64,000 bases of DNA from Salinispora mooreana (GTDB taxonomy: Bacteria; Actinomycetota; Actinomycetes; Mycobacteriales; Micromonosporaceae), in contig NZ_KB900614.1 of assembly GCF_000379065.1 (NCBI RefSeq), positions 1,715,951 through 1,779,950 of the forward strand, given 5' to 3'. Each line of letters begins with the position of its first letter. Positions within the stretch are counted from its first letter, which is position 1. Shown piece after piece: positions 42,339-53,179 of this stretch. The translations under genes and the position numbers were made by a program. The notes under the pieces are model-generated. The model was not told the DNA's origin. It searched no databases and worked only from the letters and a program-made list of their open reading frames with translations.

Positions 42339-43565
42339 GTGCGCAAGAATGCGGTAGGTAGGTGGTGGTGGTTCGCGGCGCCGGTCGCAGTGGCGCTGGT
42401 GGCCTCCGGTTGCACCACGGACAACGACGGCGGGGAACGACCGCCGCCGGTAACCTCGACCACGTCGGCCGCCTCGACCCCAGCACTGGAGCCGAGGACC
42501 CCTGAGCCGGGCCCGCCGCCGGAGACGCCCGCCGCGTTCGCGTCCGCCACGGTCTATCCCGCCGGCGACGCGGCCGCGGACATCCTCGCGGCGGATCTGA
42601 ACAACGACGGCCATCTCGACCTCGCCACGCCGAACTACAACTCGAACGATGTCGCGGTGCTGATGGCAGACGGTACCGGCGGCTTCCTGCCGCCTGTCAC
42701 GCTAACCGCTGGTCGCACGCCGAACGGCCTGGTTGCCGCCGACTTCAACGGCGACAACTGGCTCGACCTCGTCGCAGCGAACTTGGGATCGGACGAGATT
42801 TCAGTGTATCTGAACGATGGCCAGGGCGGATTTGGTGAACCGGTGTTCACCCCCGCAGGGGATGGTGCGGCCCGGATCGTAGCCCGGGACCTTAACGGCG
42901 ACGGCAACCTCGACCTGGCGACTCCGAATCTCAATGGCGACAATGTGACCGTGCTGCTCGGCGACGGGCAGGGCGGATTCGGCGAAGCATCGCACTTTCC
43001 GGCCGGGGACGGCGCGCTGCGCCTGTCGATCGCCGACATCACCCGCGACGCCAAGTTTGACCTGATCGTATCGAACTACAACTCGGGCAGCATTAGCGTT
43101 CTCGAGGGCGACGGCCGTGGCCGCTTCGGCCCACCGTCGGACTATCCAGCGGGGGACACGGCCTCCGGGGCGGCGCTCGCCGACTTCAATGGCGACGGCG
43201 TGCTGGACGTCGCGAGCGCCTTGTACGAAGTGGACCAGGTTGCAGTGCTGCTCGGCGACGGACAGGGTGGATTCGGCGCTCCGACGATTCTGACCTCCGG
43301 GGTGCACCCGGGTGACCTTGCCACCGGCGACTTCAACGGCGACGGCTACCAGGATATCGTGGCGCCGAACTTCGACTCCGACGAGGTGACGTTGTTCCAC
43401 GGCGACGGGCGGGGTGGATTCGCCGTACCGGAGAACATCGCGGTCGGTGCGGGGTCACCCGCGATCGTGGTGGCGGATTTCAACGGTGACGGCAAGGCCG
43501 ACTTCGCAACGGCAAACTCCCTGGACGACAACGTGTCGGTGCTACTCAACACCACCGGCGACTGA
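42339..43565 (+). CDS. Secreted FG-GAP/VCBS-repeat lipoprotein 2
   Basis: The 408-residue precursor starts at GTG 42339, with AAGGAG eight bases before it. The signal (WWWFAAPVAVALVASGC) ends in a lipobox Cys, followed by a Pro/Thr-rich linker of about 50 residues and then seven FG-GAP/VCBS blades (DLNNDGHLDL, DFNGDNWLDL, DLNGDGNLDL, DFNGDGVLDV, DFNGDGYQD, DFNGDGKAD). Its architecture is the same as lipoprotein 1 at 38603-39763, and the two look like diverged duplicates. No enzymatic domain is seen. A surface-bound binding or protective protein is a reasonable guess. It is the last gene of the cluster before the terminator that separates the selenocysteine operon. Confidence 0.85.
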   Translation: MRKNAVGRWWWFAAPVAVALVASGCTTDNDGGERPPPVTSTTSAASTPALEPRTPEPGPPPETPAAFASATVYPAGDAAADILAADLNNDGHLDLATPNYNSNDVAVLMADGTGGFLPPVTLTAGRTPNGLVAADFNGDNWLDLVAANLGSDEISVYLNDGQGGFGEPVFTPAGDGAARIVARDLNGDGNLDLATPNLNGDNVTVLLGDGQGGFGEASHFPAGDGALRLSIADITRDAKFDLIVSNYNSGSISVLEGDGRGRFGPPSDYPAGDTASGAALADFNGDGVLDVASALYEVDQVAVLLGDGQGGFGAPTILTSGVHPGDLATGDFNGDGYQDIVAPNFDSDEVTLFHGDGRGGFAVPENIAVGAGSPAIVVADFNGDGKADFATANSLDDNVSVLLNTTGD

Positions 43566-43916
43566 CGTCGGTGGATGGATTGCTCCCGTCGGCCATCCGC
43601 GCCGGCACGTTCCCACCCAGGCCCCGGGTCGGGAATCGCGATTCGACAAGCGCTGTGCGCCCTGGTCAGGGCACACAGCGCTTGTCGTCAGGCAACCTAG
43701 AGCAACCGAGCGAAGGGTATCGGTGATGATGCTGAGTTCCCAGGCAGCCTCGGTCTGGCGGCCCCGCCCGAGCTGGAGTCGAGATTGTGGATGACTCGGT
43801 GCAGGGCGGAGTGCGGCACGCTGAAGGCCGATCGGTCGTACCGGCCCATCCGGTGCTTGACGGTTCGTTCGGGGCTGCAAGCCCGACGGCGCCTGGGCTA
43901 GGATCTATTCATATAT
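43566..43916. other. Boundary between enediyne cluster and selenocysteine operon
   Basis: No gene is supported in these 351 bases. They hold the strong terminator at 43645-43686. A TAGGAT box at 43899-43904 could be the -10 element for tRNA-Sec, but a -35 element at the correct distance is weak. Confidence 0.45.
43645..43686. terminator. Strong long-stem terminator
   Basis: A 20-bp stem with one mismatch (left arm 43645-43664 starting GACAAGCGCTGTG, right arm 43667-43686) closes on a two-base loop. It lies 79 bases after the lipoprotein stop codon and insulates the selenocysteine operon. Confidence 0.85.
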
Positions 43917-44012
43917 GGAGGCGTTTGAGTTCCTGGTGGTCTCCCCCGCCTTCAAAGCGGGTGGGCCTGGCTCAGCCTGGCCGGCGGGTTCGATTCCTGT
44001 CCGCCTCCGCCA
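43917..44012 (+). tRNA. selC: tRNA-Sec (anticodon TCA)
   Basis: The 96-base gene starts GGAGGCG, pairing with CGCCTCC at the 3' end, followed by an encoded GCCA. The anticodon loop CTTCAAA sits on the stem CCCGC/GCGGG and gives anticodon TCA, which reads UGA. A long variable arm (GGGCCTGGCTCAGCCTGGCC) and the T arm GCGGG-TTCGATT-CCTGT follow, as in bacterial tRNA-Sec. The size is typical for tRNA-Sec and too long for ordinary tRNAs. selD starts 25 bases downstream, so the tRNA is probably cut from the operon message. Confidence 0.95.
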
Positions 44013-44037
44013 AGGACATCTACGGGGTGGTACGTCG

Positions 44038-45044
44038 ATGGTTGTGGCCGAGGAATCGTGGCGTCTGACTCGGTACGCCCGCGGCGGGGGCTGTGCCTGC
44101 AAGATCCCGCCGGGGGAGCTGGAGGCCGCGTTGGGCGGTGTTCTCGGCCCCCTGACCGAGCCAACTCATGAGCTGCTCGTCGGCCTGGAGACTGGCGACG
44201 ACGCCGCGGCGGTTCGGCTCTCCGGCGACACCGCGATCATCGCGACCACCGACTTCTTCACCCCGGTCGTCGACGACCCATACGACTGGGGCAGGATCGC
44301 CGCCGCGAACGCCCTGTCCGACATCTACGCGATGGGCGGGGATCCGATCCTGGCCGTCAATCTGTTGGCTTGGCCGCGTGACCTGCTGCCGATGTCGACC
44401 GCGAGCGAGGTGCTGCGCGGTGGCCAGGACATCACCCGCGAGGCGGGTTGTCATCTCGCCGGGGGCCACAGCATCGACGACGCCGAACCGAAGTACGGGA
44501 TGGCGGTTACCGGGATCGGCGATGCCCGTCGGTTGCTACGCAACGACGCCGGACGGGCGGGGATGCCGCTAAGCCTGACCAAGCCGCTGGGCGTCGGCGT
44601 CCTGAACTCGCGGCACAAGTCGACTGGTGAGATCTTCCCGGCCGCTGTCGCCACGATGACCACCCTGAACCGGGACGCCTCCCACGCAGCCCTGCGCGCC
44701 GGGGTGACCTGCGCGACCGACGTGACCGGCTTTGGCCTGCTCGGGCATGTACACAAGCTCGCGCGCGCCAGCGGGGTGACGGCGGTCGTCGACGCGGCCG
44801 CGGTGCCGTACCTGGACGGCTCCCGCGAGGCCGTCCGGGACGGGTTCGTCAGCGGAGGTAGCCGCCGTAACCTCGACTGGGTGCGGCCACACACCCGTTG
44901 GGGCCCGGGTGTCACCGAGTGGGAGCGACTGCTGCTCGCTGATGCGCAGACCTCCGGTGGCCTGCTGATCGCGGGGGAGATCCCCGGAGCCACCATCATC
45001 GGCGAGCTGGTTCCCGCCGATGGCGAGCACACCCTGGTCGTCGG

Positions 45045-45048
<4 letters not shown>
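44038..45048 (+). CDS. selD: Selenophosphate synthetase SelD
   Basis: The product is 336 residues from ATG 44038. SelD makes selenophosphate from selenide and ATP. The catalytic segment is RYARGGGCACKIPPGELEAA, in which Cys19 and Lys22 correspond to Cys17 and Lys20 of the E. coli enzyme. In some bacteria the first position is selenocysteine; here it is TGC, a Cys codon. Further motifs are GDDAAAVRLSGDTAI, TDFFTPVVDDPYDWGRIAAA and AGGHSIDDAEPKYGMAVTG. The length is normal and the frame intact. The gene follows tRNA-Sec, and its stop overlaps the start of selA by four bases. Confidence 0.96.
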
Positions 45049-46330
<1,282 letters not shown>

Positions 46331-46340
<10 letters not shown>

Positions 46341-48250
46341 TCGCCACAGCCGGCCACGTGGACCACGGAAAGTCTACGCTGGTGCGGGCACTGACCGGCA
46401 TGGAACCCGACCGTTGGGCCGAGGAACGCCGCCGCGGCATGACCATCGACCTCGGGTTCGCCTGGACCACCCTCGACAACGAACACATGACCGCGTTCGT
46501 CGACGTGCCCGGCCATCAGCGATTCGTGTCGAACATGCTGGCCGGCGTCGGGTCGGTCACCGCCGTCCTGTTCGTCGTCGCCGCCGACGAGGGCTGGCGA
46601 CAGCAGTCGGCGGAGCACCTGGCGGCACTGCAGGCCCTTGACGTGCGCCACGGCATCCTCGCGGTCACCCGCTGCGACCTCGCCGACCCCACGCCGACGA
46701 TCGCCCAGGCACGCGAGCGGCTGCGGGACACCGGTCTGGCCGGAATGCCGGCGGTCGCGGTGTCCGCCGCCTCCGGCCACGGCCTCGACGCTCTGCGCAC
46801 CGCGTTGCGCGAACTCACGCGGGCGCTTCCAGCGCCTCGGCCGGGTCCAGCGAGACTGTGGATCGATCGATCCTTCACCGTACGGGGAAGCGGCACCGTG
46901 GTCACCGGAACACTCGGGTCAGGCACCATGGCGGTTGGCGACGAACTCGTGCTCGAACCCGCAGGTCGACCCGTACGGATCCGCGGCCTGCAAAGCCTCA
47001 AGACCAAGGTCGCGCGAGCCAAGGCAGTGTCCCGGCTGGCGGTCAACCTACGCGGCCTCGGCGCCAACGAGGTCCGACGCGGGTACGCGCTGGTCCAGCC
47101 GGGTGCCTTCACGAAGGTCACCACCATGGACGTACGGCTGATACGGCAAGCCGACAGATTACCTACCCACCTCGTCCTGCACACCGGATCGGCGGCGGTG
47201 CCCGTACGCCTGAGAATGCTCGGACCGCACGCCGCCCGCCTCACCCTGACCACCGCGCTACCGCTACACATGGGCGAGCGGGGCCTGCTGCGCGACCCAG
47301 GTGCCCAGCACATCGTCGCCGGCGTCGTCGTGCTTGACACCTTCCCAGCGCGACTGCACGCTCGAGGCGACGCCAAGCGCCGGGCCCACCAACTGACGCG
47401 GATGAACGATCAACCCGATGTAGCGTCCGAGATCACCCGCCGTGGAGCCGTGCGACGCGACGCGCTCGTCACCGCCGGCGTCCTGGCCCAGGAAGCCGAG
47501 GCACCGCCGGATGCTATCGCCGCGGGTGAGTGGCTGGTCGACCCGACCGTCTGGAAGACCTGGTTGTCCGCGCTGAGCGCAGCCGTCGACGAGTGGACGG
47601 CGGCGAACCCGCTGTCACCCGGCCTCGCGCCGGAGGCGGCGGCCCGGCGAGCCGGCATCGCCGATCCTCGGCTGATCGAAGCGCTCATCACCGACGCAGG
47701 GCTTGTCCTCGACAGCGGCGGCGTGCGCCGCAAGGACGCCAAGACGCGCTTCCCCGAACCAGTGCGCCGAGCGATCGACGAGATCCACGCGCGGTTGCGC
47801 GAGGACCCGTTCGCCGCTCCCAGCACCGAGGAGCTCACACGACACCGGCTGTCCCGCCAACACCTCGCCGCCGCGGTCAACGCCGGTCTGCTCTGCCGTC
47901 TCGCACCCGATGTCTACCTGCTACCCGACGCACCGGCCGAGGCGGCGCGCCGACTCGCGAGCATCGAGCAACCGTTCACCGTCAGCCAGGCCCGCACCGC
48001 ATGGGACACCAGCCGCCGCGTCGCGGTACCGCTTCTCGAGTACCTCGACAAGCAGGGTGCGACCCGACGCGTGAACAACACGCACCGGGTCATTAGCTCC
48101 CCATTGCTCGATGTCGAGCGAGCCGTACGGAAGACCCCCGCGCGTGCGGGGACGAGTCGCCACGCTGACCGCCGACCGGCCCCCACCGCGGAAGACCCCC
48201 GCGCGTGCGGGGACGAGGACGCTGGGAGCGTGTCGTCCAAGCGGCGCTGA
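46331..48250 (+). CDS. selB: Selenocysteine-specific elongation factor SelB, with C terminus read from the CRISPR array
   Basis: The product is 639 residues from ATG 46331; a GTG two codons upstream is an alternative. The GTPase motifs are GHVDHGKSTLV (G1), RRGMTIDLGFAW (G2), DVPGHQRF (G3) and TRCDL (G4). Winged helices at the C terminus bind the SECIS hairpin; the last ends near LLEYLDKQGATRRVNNTHRV. Its natural stop is missing. The frame continues into the first CRISPR repeat at 48129 and stops at 48248-48250 inside spacer 2. About 40 residues (600-639, beginning RKTPARAGTS) are therefore encoded by repeat and spacer DNA. The protein body is complete and probably still works. Confidence 0.93.
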
Positions 48251-49194
48251 GGAAGACCCCCGCGCGTGCGGGGACGAGCGGCGAGCCACCCACGCCAAAT
48301 GCTGAAACGTCGGAAGACCCCCGCGCGTGCGGGGACGAGGCCGGGCTGTATCGCGTCGCCTGCTCAATCGTAGGAAGACCCCCGCGCGTGCGGGGACGAG
48401 GCGGCACCTTACCGAACGCTCCGCCCCAGCACGGGAAGACCCCCGCGCGTGCGGGGACGAGGCTGAGGCTGCATACGCCTCGCATGGCTTCGTCGGAAGA
48501 CCCCCGCGCGTGCGGGGACGAGGCTGAGGCTGCATACGCCTCGCATGGCTTCGTCGGAAGACCCCCGCGCGTGCGGGGACGAGGATACCGACGAACAGCC
48601 CGGTCTGCCTGCCGCGGGAAGACCCCCGCGCGTGCGGGGACGAGCCCGTCGATGTAGCAGCGGCCGGCATCATGCGGGGAAGACCCCCGCGCGTGCGGGG
48701 ACGAGTGGGACGTGACCGCCAACGGACTCGGTGCCTGGGGAAGACCCCCGCGCGTGCGGGGACGAGGGCTTGGCGGGCGGCGAGGTCGTCCAGGAGGGCG
48801 GAAGACCCCCGCGCGTGCGGGGACGAGCGTCTCCGTCACGGCCGGCGTAACAGCACCCGAGGAAGACCCCCGCGCGTGCGGGGACGAGAGGCCGGGGGAA
48901 GCCTCTGCCTAGCACGGCTCAGGAAGACCCCCGCGCGTGCGGGGACGAGCTGCGCTGACACCGATGTCCTGGCGGCCCTGGGCGGAAGACCCCCGCGCGT
49001 GCGGGGACGAGGGTGCCTCTGACCTCCGCCCGCTCCGCCCGGTCGGAAGACCCCCGCGCGTGCGGGGACGAGTTCTCGTAGCCCTGCTTCTTCGCGGAGG
49101 CGAACGGAAGACCCCCGCGCGTGCGGGGACGAGGCTGCGCCGCTCTCGCTGCATCGGTGACCCCCTGGAAGACCCCCGCGCGTGCGGGGACGAG
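48129..49194 (-). CRISPR. Type I-E CRISPR array 1 (18 repeats, 17 spacers)
   Basis: Repeats of 28 bases recur every 61 bases, with one step of 62. All 18 appear identical. Read on the minus strand the repeat begins CTCGTCCCCGCACGCG and ends GGGGGTCTTCC, with a GC-rich stem typical of type I-E. Spacers are 33 bases, and one is 34. Two neighbouring spacers (48462-48494 and 48523-48555) are identical. The leader end is at 49194, only 18 bases beyond the cas2 stop, so the new end faces the cas genes and the old end lies in selB. Reading frames across the array are artefacts of the repeat. Confidence 0.98.
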
Positions 49195-49214
49195 GCTTGT
49201 TGACCTGGGGTTTT
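49195..49214 (-). promoter_or_regulatory. Leader-end motif of array 1
   Basis: On the minus strand the bases before the first repeat read AAAACCCCAGGTCAACAAGC and overlap the cas2 stop codon. Sixteen of these 20 positions match the 20 bases before array 2 (AAAGTCGCAGGTCATCAAGC), which marks a leader-anchoring site for spacer integration. Confidence 0.7.
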
Positions 49215-49491
49215 AGCGACGGTTTCGGGCTGTCAGGATTAGTCCGTCGAGGTCGACGGGGTGCCATCGGTCTCTGCCGGTGGTGCGGATGGCCCAGCCT
49301 TGTTCGTTTTGTGCTGGCTCGGCCATGATGGCTTGCCCGTCGCTGACGCGGTCGATGAGGAGGTTCCAGAGGCGGTCACGGACGCGAGCGCTGGGGTTCC
49401 CAACGAAGACACCGGCGGCGACTTCGATCATCCATCGGGTGAGGTGGCCGCGTAGACCTTGCTGGGTGGCGATAAGGACGATAACGGTCAA
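49213..49491 (-). CDS. cas2: Cas2e adaptation nuclease-fold protein
   Basis: The 92-residue protein starts MTVIVLIATQQGLRGHLTRW and contains GVFVGNPSARVRDRLWNLL, the type I-E Cas2 pattern. With Cas1 it forms the spacer integration complex. Its start overlaps the cas1 stop by four bases. Its stop lies 18 bases from the first repeat of array 1, so the leader of that array must lie inside the cas2 coding sequence. Confidence 0.95.
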   Translation of the reverse strand: MTVIVLIATQQGLRGHLTRWMIEVAAGVFVGNPSARVRDRLWNLLIDRVSDGQAIMAEPAQNEQGWAIRTTGRDRWHPVDLDGLILTARNRR

Positions 49492-50480
49492 AAGTCCACC
49501 TTCTCGTCATCGACTGGTGGTCCACTGACTGCGATGAAGGCTTGTTCATTGAGGCTGTCGGCGTAGTCGGAGGCCCAGTTGATGCCGCCGGGCACGTTGC
49601 CGAGTTCGTCGTCCCACAGTTCGTGGAGGTCTTCGTCGGTGAACGCGTGGCCGTCTTCGAGTAGCAGGCTCTTGATGTCGCGAACGATCCGGGTCATGAG
49701 TTTGCCATCTCTGACTCGGTCACGGAATGCGGTGCGGGCGTCTCGCTCGCTGGTCAGGCCTTTCGCGGCGAGGTCGAACGCGATGGGGATCGTGAACTCA
49801 GCTTTGTAGAGGTCGGCGATGTCGAGTACGAAGGAGGTGGCGCCGCCGGTGTGGATGAATCCGAGGGCGGGGCTGGCGCCGAGTCCGACGACCGCCGCGT
49901 GGCTGATGCCGTAGAGGCAGCTGTGCGCAGCTGATAGGAGGCGGTTGATGTCGTCGCCGGCCTCGAATGGTTGGCCGGGTTTGTAGGTCCGTCCGTCCCA
50001 CGGAACGCCAGTTCGGACGGATTGTTCCCGGTAGATCTTTTTTACGCGGGCTCCTTCTCGGCCGCGCAGCTGTTGCATGGTGGCGGTGCTGACGTCTTCG
50101 CCGGGGAACCGCATGCCGAACATGCGTCGGGCTACCGCGAGGCGTTCCTTGGTACGGGTGACGAGGTATGCCTGTCGGAGGAGCAGTTCGCCGCTGCGGC
50201 TGGGGCCGAGGCCGCTGGCGTAGAAGCGGACGCCATACTCGCCGACCCAGCAGATGGCGGTGCCGGAGTCGGCGAGAAGGCGTACGGCGGCGTTGGTTAT
50301 TCGTGTTCCGGGTCCGAGAAGCAGGGTCGCCACCATGGCGGCGGGTACCCGGATGGTGCGTTCGCGGTTGACCAGGACGACGGCGTTGTCGTCCCGGTCG
50401 ATGTGGCATCGGTCAACGTAGACCGAGGAGAGTCGGTCGCTGATGCGGTGTAGGTCTTTCGGGTCGGCCAGCCACCACAT
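49488..50480 (-). CDS. cas1: Cas1e integrase
   Basis: This 330-residue type I-E Cas1 catalyses spacer integration. Metal ligands are visible: Glu in LRGREGARVKKIYREQ, His in LGFIHTGGATSFVLD and Asp in VLDIADLYKAEF. The length and the C-terminal Pro-rich tail are usual for Cas1e. The gene follows cas6e by one base and overlaps cas2, so adaptation and interference genes share one message. Confidence 0.96.
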   Translation of the reverse strand: MWWLADPKDLHRISDRLSSVYVDRCHIDRDDNAVVLVNRERTIRVPAAMVATLLLGPGTRITNAAVRLLADSGTAICWVGEYGVRFYASGLGPSRSGELLLRQAYLVTRTKERLAVARRMFGMRFPGEDVSTATMQQLRGREGARVKKIYREQSVRTGVPWDGRTYKPGQPFEAGDDINRLLSAAHSCLYGISHAAVVGLGASPALGFIHTGGATSFVLDIADLYKAEFTIPIAFDLAAKGLTSERDARTAFRDRVRDGKLMTRIVRDIKSLLLEDGHAFTDEDLHELWDDELGNVPGGINWASDYADSLNEQAFIAVSGPPVDDEKVDF

Positions 50481-50481
50481 G

Positions 50482-51210
50482 TCAGGCTCCGGCTGGACGG
50501 GGGTGTGGTGGGGCGAGGGTGATCAGTCCCATGCCGTATGCCTTGCCGGGGCCTACTCCGTCGAGGAGGCTGCGCTGGGCTGTCTGCGGGTCGATGACCT
50601 CGATCAAACCTTCGAAGGTGGCTGTATCCAGCGTGACGCGGCGCGACTTCTCGCCGTCGCGCTTGTCGAAGCTGAGCCGCTCCTGGGCTACGAGGTACGC
50701 GGTTGATCCGTGGTCGCCGGTCAAGGGTTGGAAGCCCCACCGTTCGAGCCGGTCGCGCAACCACCTGAGTTGGTGGGCGGCGGTGCGGTGTGGCACCCGT
50801 ACGCCGCGTGGTCGAAGCGACGCGGTCAGCCGGTCGCGCTGCTCGGGTGACGGTCGGGTTGGCTTCTTGGTGGTGCTGACGGGGTTGGCGTGTAGCCGGA
50901 ATGCGAATTGGCGGCCTCGGGCTACTTGGTTCAGCAGCGGCTGGTACGCCTTGATGACTGCCTGTGGGTCGTCGGAGGAGGGCCAGCCGGCTTGTTCGAC
51001 GAGGTGTTCCCAGCTGGGGCGGGTTTCGGTGAGGACGAGCAGGCTGAGCCGGTGCCGGTTGGTGGTGTCGAGGCGCCATAGGACGCGTTCGGTGACCGGC
51101 TGTCGACTCAGCCCGCCCAGGATGACGGCGTGTAGTGCCTGGCGGTTACGCAGGAAGCTTTGTGTCTTGGTGCGTAGCGGGTTGAGCCGGATTCGGGAGA
51201 GGTAGGTCAT
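50482..51210 (-). CDS. cas6e: Cas6e (CasE) pre-crRNA endonuclease
   Basis: This 242-residue RAMP protein cuts the repeat transcript. The N-terminal strand YLSRIRLNP is followed by a probable catalytic His in RNRQALHAVILGGL. The C-terminal glycine-rich loop is LLDGVGPGKAYGMGLITLAP. It stays bound to the 3' hairpin of the crRNA in Cascade. The start overlaps the cas5e stop by one base. Confidence 0.95.
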   Translation of the reverse strand: MTYLSRIRLNPLRTKTQSFLRNRQALHAVILGGLSRQPVTERVLWRLDTTNRHRLSLLVLTETRPSWEHLVEQAGWPSSDDPQAVIKAYQPLLNQVARGRQFAFRLHANPVSTTKKPTRPSPEQRDRLTASLRPRGVRVPHRTAAHQLRWLRDRLERWGFQPLTGDHGSTAYLVAQERLSFDKRDGEKSRRVTLDTATFEGLIEVIDPQTAQRSLLDGVGPGKAYGMGLITLAPPHPRPAGA

Positions 51211-52019
51211 CAGTCACCGCCCAGTAAAGCGAACGGGTCGTGGCCGTCTTCTCGTGCGCTTGACGTGTCGTCGTCCAACACGACCCATTCCTGTCGGATG
51301 CGTCGGGAGGTGAAGTCGCGGTGGTGAGGATCGAACGTGACGGGTACGTCTGCGCGGATGTCGTCGCCGCTCGGGTCGTCGATGGTGACCGGAAGCGTGG
51401 TGCGGCGGTGGCCGTTGCGGTCACGGCGGTGTGCTTCGCCGGCTTGCCAGGGCACCTGTCGGAGTACGTCGAGCAGGGAGGTGCCGGGCCAGAGTGTTTG
51501 TGGGTTGTCGTCGGATGGCGACAGCAGGAGTGGTTGGGTGGGTGGACAGGCTCGCCGGCCGAGAAAGAGTGGAAAGGCTGGGCCGTACAGCGCGTCGCGT
51601 AGGGATTCCAGCAACTCACGCGGGCCGTTGATGGCGGCGACGAACACCGCGTCCTGTAGGTAGAAGCGCCGGGTGACGTGGGTGAGTTTCGGTGGTGAGG
51701 TCGTCTTCTGCGTCCTTTTGGCGTTAACTGTTGCCGACAGGAGGGGTCGTCCACGTAGGTCGCTGACGGTGTGGTAATCCCGCAGCATCGAGCCGGGCTG
51801 ATCGGTGCGGACACCGAACGACAATCCGAGCAGGTCCTCGATGGGGTCGTGACGGCGGCGGCCCTGGGCTGCGGCGAGTAGCCCGATGATGCCGCTTTTG
51901 GTCGGCTCGGCCTGGGTGTCACGGCGGTTGAACTGACTGTGCCCGCCCCAGGACTGCAGTGGTCCGGCCAGGCGCAGGACCAGGTACCAGCCCGCGATAG
52001 CGGTGTGTTCGGCAGTCAT
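51210..52019 (-). CDS. cas5e: Cas5e (CasD) Cascade subunit
   Basis: This 269-residue Cas5 protein begins with the family pattern LVLRLAGPLQSWGGHSQFNR followed by RDTQAEPTKSGIIGLLAAA. In Cascade it binds the 5' handle of the crRNA. The end of the protein is acidic and hydrophilic, longer than in E. coli. It overlaps cas7e by four bases at its start and cas6e by one at its stop. Confidence 0.95.
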   Translation of the reverse strand: MTAEHTAIAGWYLVLRLAGPLQSWGGHSQFNRRDTQAEPTKSGIIGLLAAAQGRRRHDPIEDLLGLSFGVRTDQPGSMLRDYHTVSDLRGRPLLSATVNAKRTQKTTSPPKLTHVTRRFYLQDAVFVAAINGPRELLESLRDALYGPAFPLFLGRRACPPTQPLLLSPSDDNPQTLWPGTSLLDVLRQVPWQAGEAHRRDRNGHRRTTLPVTIDDPSGDDIRADVPVTFDPHHRDFTSRRIRQEWVVLDDDTSSAREDGHDPFALLGGD

Positions 52020-53179
52020 CGCGGCGCTATCTCCCGTAGCCGAGTCCGCATGTCGGTCTCGACCGTCCGGATGACCTCGTCGAGTCCCAAAGGCGACCCG
52101 AACGCCTCGCGAAGCTCGGCGGTGTCTGGGCTACTGCCGTCCGGTCGGTCGTATTCGGTGGCGACCAGGGCGGGTGTGGCTCCCCACCGCTTGCTGGCCT
52201 TGGTCAGTTCCCTGGCGAGCCGGACGGTGGACTCTGCGACCAGGCCGGATTGACTACGCACCGGCCTTTCGAAGGCCGAGACCAGATTCACCGGCTGATC
52301 CTGACGCACGACGGCACTGACCAGGCTGGGTATCGTCCGGTGCGCGAAGGTGTTCTGGTGCCCGGTCGGCATCGACTTGGCGAACGCCCGGATGAAGGCT
52401 CCCAGCGCCTGCACCGCCGCGTCGTCGTCGCCCCCGAGGTTGGCGCGCAGCTGGTGCATCCCCACGGTGGCATACCGGTAGAGGGTGGCGGAGGTGAACT
52501 CGACCGTGCCGATCATTGAGGCCCCGACGTCTTCCCGGTCGGGGCGGGGTTGGTCGTCGACCGCGGTGAAGTAGTCGAACTCGATTTCCGCGGGATGCGT
52601 GGAAATGGCATGGGCGACCTGCGCTGCCGCCTCAACGTTGAGGGTCGACAGATCGGCGACCATCCGGCCAAACAGTGCGACGTCGATTGAGTGCCCAACG
52701 GCCAGGGTCTCCCGTACCGGTAGGTCCGCTACGGTCTTGGCCAGCGCGTCGCCCGCGAGTGCGACCAACTCGTCAACCTGCCCGGCGACCAGGTCCACGA
52801 TCGCATCCAGCTGTGCCCAGCCGAAGAAGAGCAGGTACGCCGTCTCGCCGGCGTTCTTCCCCTCGCTGATCTTCAGATCGTGTAGCAGGGCGGTGCTCAG
52901 CCGGCCGGCAGCTTCAGCGTCAATCTTGGTACGTTCCCGTAGCCGATCGGCCAACAGGCTGGAGATCCGCGTGGTTCGCACGCCGAGTTTGTTCTGCGGA
53001 ATCGCGAGTTCGTCGCGGAAGGCGAGGCGAGTAGCACGCTTCCACGCCTGCGAAGACACCCGGGCACGCCGGGCACCGCCGTACACGGCCTGTTTGGGAC
53101 TGCCGGCGTCGTCGCGGTTCAGACACGACGGCGGAACAGACTGGATGACGTGCAGGTCGACGTAGATCTTACTGGTCAC
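52016..53179 (-). CDS. cas7e: Cas7e (CasC/Cse4) Cascade backbone subunit
   Basis: The 387-residue protein begins KIYVDLHVIQSVPPSCLNRD, followed by SPKQAVYGGARRARVSSQAW, the conserved Cas7e start. Six copies form the Cascade filament along the crRNA. The C-terminal VRTVETDMRTRLREIAPR is typical. Its start overlaps the cse2 stop by four bases. Confidence 0.95.
   Translation of the reverse strand: MTSKIYVDLHVIQSVPPSCLNRDDAGSPKQAVYGGARRARVSSQAWKRATRLAFRDELAIPQNKLGVRTTRISSLLADRLRERTKIDAEAAGRLSTALLHDLKISEGKNAGETAYLLFFGWAQLDAIVDLVAGQVDELVALAGDALAKTVADLPVRETLAVGHSIDVALFGRMVADLSTLNVEAAAQVAHAISTHPAEIEFDYFTAVDDQPRPDREDVGASMIGTVEFTSATLYRYATVGMHQLRANLGGDDDAAVQALGAFIRAFAKSMPTGHQNTFAHRTIPSLVSAVVRQDQPVNLVSAFERPVRSQSGLVAESTVRLARELTKASKRWGATPALVATEYDRPDGSSPDTAELREAFGSPLGLDEVIRTVETDMRTRLREIAPR

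Noticed and set aside
43857..43904. TTGACG and TAGGAT as a -35/-10 promoter for tRNA-Sec
   Set aside because: The boxes are 36 bases apart, about twice the normal spacing; only the TAGGAT box is plausible.
48205..49267. Arg/Pro-rich frames with repeated RKTPARAGT or GRPPRVRGR motifs
   Set aside because: These are translations of the CRISPR repeats in array 1, not proteins.
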